A DNA stretch of 64,000 nucleotides from Cryptomeria japonica (Eukaryota; Streptophyta; Pinopsida; Cupressales; Cupressaceae), in the NCBI RefSeq assembly GCF_030272615.1, contig NC_081406.1:243219218-243283217 (forward strand). Reading direction: 5' to 3'. The position numbers were made by a program, and so were the translations under genes. The notes below the pieces were generated by a model. It was given only the letters and a program-made list of their open reading frames with translations, was not told the DNA's origin and ran no database searches. Positions within the stretch are counted from its first letter, which is position 1. Every line of letters begins with the position of its first letter. Below, piece after piece: positions 57,655 to 64,000 of the stretch.

Positions 57655-60600
57655 TCTACAACTCCATGCTTGTCTCGAAAAATGCACAAAATTCACTTTG
57701 GCAAGGGGCTTGGTGAGAATGTCAGTCGTCTGCTCCTCAGTACAAATGTATTTCAACTGAACAACATTCCTCTGTACCATATCTTTGATGTAGTTCAACT
57801 AAACAACATTCCTCTGTACCATATCTCTGATGTAGTGGTATTGGATATCAACATGCTTTGTTCTGTCATGGAACATAGGATTGATCGAAAGCTTCACACA
57901 ACTTTGGTTATCACAATGAATGGTAATAGGCTCCAACGATTGTCCAAACAATTTTGCAAGGTGCTTCCAAAGCCACACTACTTCACGAGTTGCCAGACAT
58001 GCTGCAATGTATTCTGCTTTTGCGATGCTCAATGCCATTGAAGACTACTTCCTGCTACACCAAGAAATCATAGCACATCCCAAACTAAAGCAACAACTAG
58101 AGGTGCTCTTCCGATCAGTAACACTCCCTGCCCAATCAAAATCAGAATAGCCTTCAAGAATCAGGTCCACACTGGAAGAACATTTCAAGTCATATCCAAC
58201 TATGCCATGCAAGTATCTCAAGATATGCTTGGTTGCAACTAGATGTATCTGTCTCAATTCACACATGAACTGACTAAGTGCACTCACTGCATAGAAAATA
58301 TCTGGTCTAGTGTTAACTAGATACATCAAGGATCCAATCAATTGCCTGAACATAGTATAATGCACAAGATCTAAACTGGTTGCAGCTTCCTTCAATTTCT
58401 TCAAGTTTGTTTCCATCGGTGTGGACATAGATTTGCAATCTAACATTCCAAATCTCTTCAAGATGTCAATGGTGTATTTTCCTTGACTTAGGATAATCTC
58501 ATTGGGCCTCTGCCATACTTCCAAACCCAGAAAGAAGTGCATGAGTCCTAAGTCCTTCATCTCAAATTCTAAAGTCAACTCCTTCTTGCATCCATGGATG
58601 AGGTGATCTTCCTCGGTAACAAATAGGTCATCAACATATAGTACCAAGATCAACATTTCACCATTGAATACCTTGAAGTAAAGATTCGGGTTAGCATCAT
58701 TCTTGCAGAAACCCAAACCCACTAAGTATTTGTCAATTCTTTCATACCAAGCACAAGGCACCTGCTTAAGACCATTTAGGATTTCTTCAGTTTGCATACA
58801 TGAAACTCTTTCCCATGAATCACAAACCCCTCAGGTTGCTCGATGTAGACCTCTTCCTCAATCACACCATTGAGAAAAGTTGTCTTCACATCCATTTCAT
58901 GTAATTTCCATCCCTTAGTTGTTGCAATGACAATGATGGTCCTGATGGAAGTATAGTGAACAACAGGAGAAAATTTTTCTTCATAGTCTATTCCCTCTTT
59001 CTGAGAGAAACCACGAGCCACAAATCTAGCCTTATACTTCTCAATGCTTCCATCAACTACATGCTTAATCTTGTATAACCACTTGGAAGATACAACAGAC
59101 TTCCCTTCAAGTCTAGGAACAATGTCCCACACATCATTCTTGATAATGGATTGATACTCTTCATCCATTGCATCTTTCCATACTTGTTGTTTTGAGGCTT
59201 CCTTAACACTGGAAGGTTTTGTCTCAATAATATTACACATCAATGCAACATAGCTAGAGAATCTTTGTGGTCTTTTACTTTCTCTAAATGTGCCTCTAGG
59301 AGCTGCAAACTTTTCTGCCTCCTACATAGTGTCTCTTGCCCAAAGAGGTTTCTTTCGAGTCACAACAATATCTCTAGGCCCATCAGTAGGATCCAAAGGT
59401 TCAATTGGATCATCATCTGCTATAGGTTCAGTGGACTCCCTCTGAATCTTAGGAGCATGATCAACATCCATGTCTTGAGGAGTTTCATGATTTTCTTCAT
59501 CTATATCCATGCAAGGCCCCTTTGAATTTCTGAAAGCAACATCTTCCTCAAATGTGACATCTCTGCTCACCTCTACATGCTTCTGACCAGGAATGTAAAT
59601 TCAGTAGGCTTTGGAGGTTTCACTGTAGCCCACAAATATTCCTCTCTTGCCATAAGGTTCCAATTTGGTCCTCTTGTCCTTGGGAATATGAACATACACA
59701 GGACAACAAAAGATTCTCAAGTGACTGATATCAGGCTTAATCCCTGAAAAGGCTTCTTCTAGAGTCATATCCTGTAATATCCGATAAGGACATTTGTTCT
59801 GAACATAAACTGTTGTTCTAGAAGCTTCTGCCCATAGAAAAGTTTGAAGGTCTTGATCATGAATCATAGCTTTTGCCGCTTCAACAATGGATCTGTTCTT
59901 TCTTTCTACAACCCCATTTTGTTGAGGGTTGTAAGGGACACAAAACTCCCTCTTGATCCCTACCTCAATATAGAAATCATGAAAGCTACCAGAGGTGTAT
60001 TCACCTCCATTATCAGACCTTAAAACTTTAATTCTTTTCCTAGATAAGTTTTCTACTTGAGCCTTAAAACTCTTTAAATCTACCTAGGACTTCATCAGAC
60101 TCTTAAGACCTTGAGAAATAAATCCAAGTCTTCCTAGAGTAGTCATCTATGAAAGTTACATAATACAAAAATGCACTTAGGAATGGAATTGACACTGGAG
60201 CACATAAATCTGAATGTACAAGATCTAGAATTTCTTTAGACCTACTTTCACTGCTATGAAAAAGACACTTACTATTTTTACCCATAGCACAACCTCTACA
60301 AGTACCATCATGTACACGATTAAGTTTAGGAATACCTTTCACCATCTTTTCTAGTGATGGAAGAGCGTTGAAATGAAGATGCCCAAGTTTTCTATGCCAA
60401 AGTTCACTGGAACTGGAAGAATCATGAAGAAGAGCTTGGACTGGAAGAGTGGAGAGCTTATACAAACTCTCATGTCGATTCCTGATCACACGAGAAATCT
60501 TGATGCTGGAGTTCTTTGGCCATGCAAGAACTCTTCCTTCAGAAAATGCAATTTGATAGCCCTTATCCTCCAAGGCTAAAATAGACACAAGGTTTCTCTT

Positions 60601-61146
60601 GATTCCCGGTACAAACAAAACATCACTTAGATGAAGAGAGACTCCAGATTCTAGATTGAGTGATGTAGCACCAAACCTTCTTACTGCATAGCATGCATCA
60701 TCTTCGATAATCACTTGGAGACTAGACTCCTTCTCCACCAAATCTGAAAGATGTTCCTGATAGCCGGTGATGTGTCTAGAGGCTCCACTATCAATCAACC
60801 AAGTATCACTATCTGTAGGAACATTGCTAGATAATGTTGATATGAATAGAAATCCATTACAGTTATCTTTTGCCTCCTCTTGAGATGAGACTTCGTTGAT
60901 GTTAGCTGACTGTTGCTTAGGCCTTGTCAAACAATCCCTTGCATAGTGACCAAACTTGTCACATCTAAAACACTGAATGCGAGAGAGATGTTTCTTCTTC
61001 TTTGAATCCGGTGTGGAATCTGATCTCTGATCCCTATTCCTTTTGAAATTGCCCTTCTTCCAATTCTTTCCTTTCTTGGTAGATTGGGTGGCAAGAACAT
61101 GAGTGTCTTCATTTTGAGAACCTTTGACAATACCCCTAGTTGTCAA
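57655..61146 (-). pseudogene. C3 gag end and pol
   Basis: The segment at 61146-60103 is open: the zinc knuckle CFRCDKFGHYARDC (about 60985), protease motif DTWLIDSGASRHITG (about 60810), the pre-integrase HRKLGHLHF..C-x2-C region and the integrase start LVHSDLCAP. A shift near 60100 leads into degraded integrase core and 59867-59601 (GYSETSKAY end). Reverse transcriptase starts in the 59243-58776 frame (VWKDAMDEEY, LHEMDVKTTFLNGV). It shifts near 58790 to 58797-58045 (CAWYERIDKYL, YVDD at about 58630). RNase H is 58260-57680 (DRKSTSS, AEYIAACL, CDNQS). A 42-base tandem duplication at about 57757-57840 repeats the coding of its DMVQRNVVQLN segment. The protease DSG and YVDD are intact. Confidence 0.92.
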
Positions 61147-61706
61147 TCTTAATTCTTCTTGAATGCAATACGCACAAAGTCGATCAAACTTAGGTAATTT
61201 GGATCTCCCACTTATACTCTGAATAAATGGCTCCTATGAATCAGAGAGACCATTTAATGCCAACATGACAAGGTCTTTATCAATCACTAGGTCTCCAATT
61301 GCGCTTAGTTAATCTCTCAATTCTAAAATCTTCATGAAGAATAACATAACTGAGTCTCCTTTTGCTATTTTCACTTGATGAAGTTGTTGCCTCAAGGTGA
61401 GAGTCCTACTTGCATTGTTAATCTTATATAGACCTTCCAAGGTCTTTAACATGTCTCTCGCAGTTGTCATCTTGGAAATGAGAGGAACTAAGTGCCCTCA
61501 TGAAGTCGATTAATATCTTCTTTGCCTTTATGGCATTCTTCTTGAATTGAAGCTTCTCCTCTTGATCTTCTGGCTTGGTTTAATCCTTTTCTTCCACAAA
61601 CTGAAGAAGATCATTTTCTTCAAGTGCAATATGCACTGTAAACTTCCATGAGGTGAAGTTAGATGCACCTTCAAGCCTATCCTCGACTTTAAGACTCTTC
61701 AACATT
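61147..61706 (-). pseudogene. C3 gag, N-terminal part
   Basis: From the Met codon at 61706 the minus strand reads MLKSLKVEDRLEGASNFTSW, then ALEENDLLQF, the copia gag start. After a TAA stop and a frameshift near 61490 come GLYKINNASRTLTLRQQLHQVK and FFMKILELRD, the gag core. It continues into the zinc knuckle of the next segment. An earlier ATG at 61796 next to the primer site is in the leader. The protein is no longer continuous. Confidence 0.85.
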
Positions 61707-61797
61707 TTCGAGACTTGAAGTTTCTTGCTGAGAGTGAGAGAGGAGAGGAAAACTTCCTAGTTGCAGGGAAATCTGATCACGATCTTTCTTTTCCATG

Positions 61798-61809
61798 CCT
61801 CTGATACCA
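61798..61809 (-). other. Primer binding site of C3
   Basis: The minus strand reads TGGTATCAGAGG directly after the LTR end (AAATTTAACA). It matches initiator-Met tRNA in 11 of 12 positions of the usual TGGTATCAGAGC. Confidence 0.92.
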
Positions 61810-62547
61810 TGTTAAATTTTAGTGATCAGATTAGATAGACAAGAATTCACACAATTGCACAGAGATTACCCTGGGAAAACCTTCCTCTTGAAGGTGAAAA
61901 ACCCAGCAAAGAAGTTCCTTATTATTTTATTGATATCCAAGATGTCTTTAAAATGAATTTGCTTCACTCTTTGAAGCTAGCATCAACTCAGTTCAATCTA
62001 CAACCTGTAAGGAAAAAGTTCAATCTGCTATGAGTGCATTCCACTCGCTGTCTGTGATGCCACTGCTCCACTGCTGTGTGACTATGAGATCTGCAGAAGA
62101 TAGATATACCACGACACAAGAAGGAACATGATCTATATGTTGTATGTAAGATTCGAACTGCTGAAGGTAATAGATTATTCACTAACAAGGAACACGATCT
62201 GCTTGAATGAATTGAATCGATGCCTTTGAGAGAGAAATGCAACCCATACATATACCGAACATAGGTTCCTTCAATCAGCACGACTCCTCAAGAAAGTCGG
62301 CTTTTCTTTAGCAACATACCTCTTAACAAGTAAAAGATTATATACTAATCAACACTTTTATCTGTTCAAGTGTTAGTTACATCATAATGAACACGTCTTG
62401 TTCAAAGGTGGCAGGATATATGTGATATACACAATCGATATATTAGCAAATCAATACAACTAAATTGTCTAAGGCCGATAGGCCACTTAGGCAATTTAGT
62501 TGTCTATGTTGGCCATGAAGGATACGACCGACGCTATTACATTAACA
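61810..62547 (-). repeat. 5' LTR of C3
   Basis: On the minus strand it begins TGTTAATGTAATAGCG at 62547 and ends ACTAAAATTTAACA at 61810, next to the primer site. It is 738 bp and matches 56452-57180, with a 9-base insertion (CTCCACTGC-like) near 62068 among the differences. Confidence 0.94.
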
Positions 62548-62552
62548 ATTTC

Positions 62553-63559
62553 AAAGTACCATTTTAATCTTAACAAGTGTATTTTTAGTTACAATATGAA
62601 CCACATTCTCTTTATGGGCGAAAATGTCAATTTAGTATATGTGAACTTAATTAGTTAATATCAATATTCTCATTTAAGTGGGAAATGCTATAACGTTAAA
62701 ATTTGAAAACTATAAAGATCAAAGGAACCTTGCATTTCACTGTATCTTATTATTTTCTTAACGTTCATTTTAGGTGCATTGTGAATGCAGCCAATGTTTG
62801 CCTATAGCAATATCCAGCTACAATGTTTGAGCAAACCAATTGTGTCCACCATCTTAAGCTGAAAATCCTCCTAATGCTGAAAAGGATGTCGGCCAAATTA
62901 CAGCAGATGCATAACAGTTTCTGCAATTCTGGCATGTAAATGAAATTGTAGAAAAGGTTACATTTGGACTGGCTAACATCTTGTGAAGGTATAAACAGAC
63001 TAACCAACTTCAGTCTTTTTGTACCAGTAATTATACAGTAGAATGACCAGAGACAGATCACTGGAAAGGGATGTTCTGAAATTGGGTACAATAACACATC
63101 AAGAAGGTTATGAGTAAATTACACCATGAAAGATAAGTCACCCAGGAATGTGGGTAAGTGTATTGGCACAGGGTTCCCCCAACCAGAACTTTCCTAGTGA
63201 CTAAACAGTACAACCAGTAACATAAGGCAAAAATGAGTAAATGCCCGATAAAACCTAAGAATAAGAATCAACAGAAGTGAGAAAAAACACACTGATGTCA
63301 CATATTTTGGCTTCTAAAGGATTCTAAGGTGAGAGTTGTTAAGAACTGAAATTTATTGTCCAAAAAGCCTTCTCCCTAACCCTTGTATCAGTTCTGCCTT
63401 GCACAAAAGTATCACTGTGAGCTGCTCATTCTTGTGTGGATAGACAATTCTGGATCTTAGAACAAATCTATTTTTTTGTAGACATACTTCCAGCTTAAAT
63501 CAAGCATGCAGCTTCTGCTCATCTATTCATGAATAAACTAGCCATTCCCTGCATATATT
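62553..63559 (-). other. Downstream region of the host gene, probably including its 3' UTR
   Basis: No ORF with a domain is present. The C-richer, less AT-biased sequence to about 62765 resembles transcribed sequence rather than TE. A possible poly(A) signal, AATAAA on the minus strand, lies at 63352-63357, about 200 bases after the stop codon. C3 sits about 1 kb beyond the stop codon, downstream of the gene. Confidence 0.4.
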
Positions 63560-63905
63560 CTAACCTTTATTTCCCAAGAACTCCTTTGGAAATACTTGCT
63601 TATTGTTGAATGTCTGCAATTTTTGTGCTTCTGGATTTCCGTTCCATGGATAAAGGAGTACAGCTAAGATTGCTATAAAACCAAAACCTATAGCTCCAGC
63701 AAATGGATGCCCTGCGTATGCTCCTGTAAGCAAGCTAGGTGCATTCAAATTGAACTTAACAAAACCACCAGACTCGATGAAAAACATTGCAGCACTTAAG
63801 CCTGCATGCAAACCAATTGATGCAGAAAGGTTCCCATTACTTTTTGCCCTAGCTCCTGATAAAGCTACAGACAACATCCACAAACCAGGCATAACAGGCA
63901 GAGAC
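63560..63905 (-). CDS. Last exon of a CPBP/CAAX-type membrane protease-like protein (partial)
   Basis: The minus strand is open from a splice acceptor (TTTTCCTGCAG, ending at 63906) to a TAG at 63560-63562. It encodes about 114 residues, beginning with a split codon then SLPVMPGLWML. The stretch SGARAKSNGNLSASIGLHAGL fits the last conserved motif of the CPBP (Abi/CAAX) intramembrane family, with a small-residue loop, N-L-x-x-S-I-x-x-H-A-G and the metal-ligand His. Two hydrophobic segments (AAMFFIESGG..., and FAGAIGFGFIAILAVLLYP) follow, then a polar tail ending FLGNKG. Family members are multi-pass membrane proteases or relatives, in plants often in plastids. There are no stops or shifts, unlike every other coding region here. 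Upstream exons lie outside the window. Confidence 0.72.
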
Positions 63906-64000
63906 CTGCAGGAAAACGAGAAATTTTATCAGAACAAAATACTTAAGAAGACAAGTGAATCTTCAATAACAACTCTATTAGCTAAAAGACTGCACATGGG
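63906..64000 (-). other. Intron of the protease-like gene (partial)
   Basis: Upstream of the last exon the minus strand has a pyrimidine-rich tract and CAG acceptor, with no continuation of the reading frame that I can support. The intron's 5' end is beyond the window. Confidence 0.65.

Larger units (their letters stand above)
56452..62547 (-). mobile_element. C3: Ty1/copia retrotransposon
   Basis: LTRs at 56452-57180 and 61810-62547 and a perfect duplication ATTTC (56447-56451, 62548-62552) bound a 6096-bp minus-strand element. From right to left: 5' LTR, adjacent primer site, gag, protease, integrase, reverse transcriptase, RNase H, a repeat-rich 3' region, PPT and 3' LTR. A hand comparison of about 290 LTR bases gave roughly 5% difference. 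Frameshifts in gag, integrase and reverse transcriptase inactivate it. LTR and PPT sequences are unrelated to C1, so it is another lineage. Confidence 0.95.

Noticed and set aside
1-64000. CRISPR arrays, bacterial operons, tRNA or rRNA genes
   Set aside because: The tandem arrays seen have degenerate units without unique spacers of uniform size, and no cloverleaf tRNA with intact arms or rRNA core sequence was recognised by eye. A covariance-model scan was not possible.

Overview
The window is plant nuclear DNA and almost entirely transposable elements. One host gene is visible, and only in part, at the right edge. Plant-type Ty3/gypsy elements of the Tat kind, several Ty1/copia elements primed by initiator methionine tRNA, L1-type LINE remnants and a hAT-like MITE, with about one gene in 64 kb, suggest a seed plant with a very large genome. 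A conifer is my best guess, by inference only. No bacterial, organellar or viral genome features were seen.

Layout. 1-9.5 kb: a decayed minus-strand LTR element: a partial 3' LTR with its polypurine tract (PPT), tandem repeats, and a long broken ORF of unknown function (8740 to 4927). 9,562-10,906: a solo gypsy LTR with target site duplication (TSD) CTTAC. 12.0-14.3 kb: a 5'-truncated LINE whose RNase H end is followed by an unusual second ORF. 15.5-18.2 kb: an LTR fragment and a second LINE. 19,965-47,697: one minus-strand Tat-like gypsy element with TSD ACAAG at both ends, stretched to 27.7 kb by three insertions: a hAT-like MITE (22,326-23,190, 8-bp TSD), a pol-less copia-like element C2 (31,003-36,897) and a full-length copia element C1 (38,681-46,218, TSD TACAA). 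47,918-54,942: a second pol-less element, E3. 56,452-62,547: a minus-strand copia element C3 (TSD ATTTC). 63,560-63,905: the last exon of a host gene that looks like a CPBP/CAAX-type membrane protease.

How the parts relate. C2 and E3 encode no reverse transcriptase or integrase. Each carries a gag-like coiled-coil ORF plus a second long ORF (ORF2), and the two ORF2s share a recognisable block. Both also share with the pol-bearing C1 the PPT, the LTR start, the C-run near the LTR end and other LTR motifs. This looks like a partner system in which pol-less elements are mobilised by a C1-type element. Every coding region is broken. Most in-frame stops are TAG where Gln (CAG) is expected, the footprint of deamination of methylated CHG sites in silenced DNA. 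LTR divergence agrees with the nesting: roughly 7% for the gypsy host and 2% for C1 inside it, in hand-compared samples.
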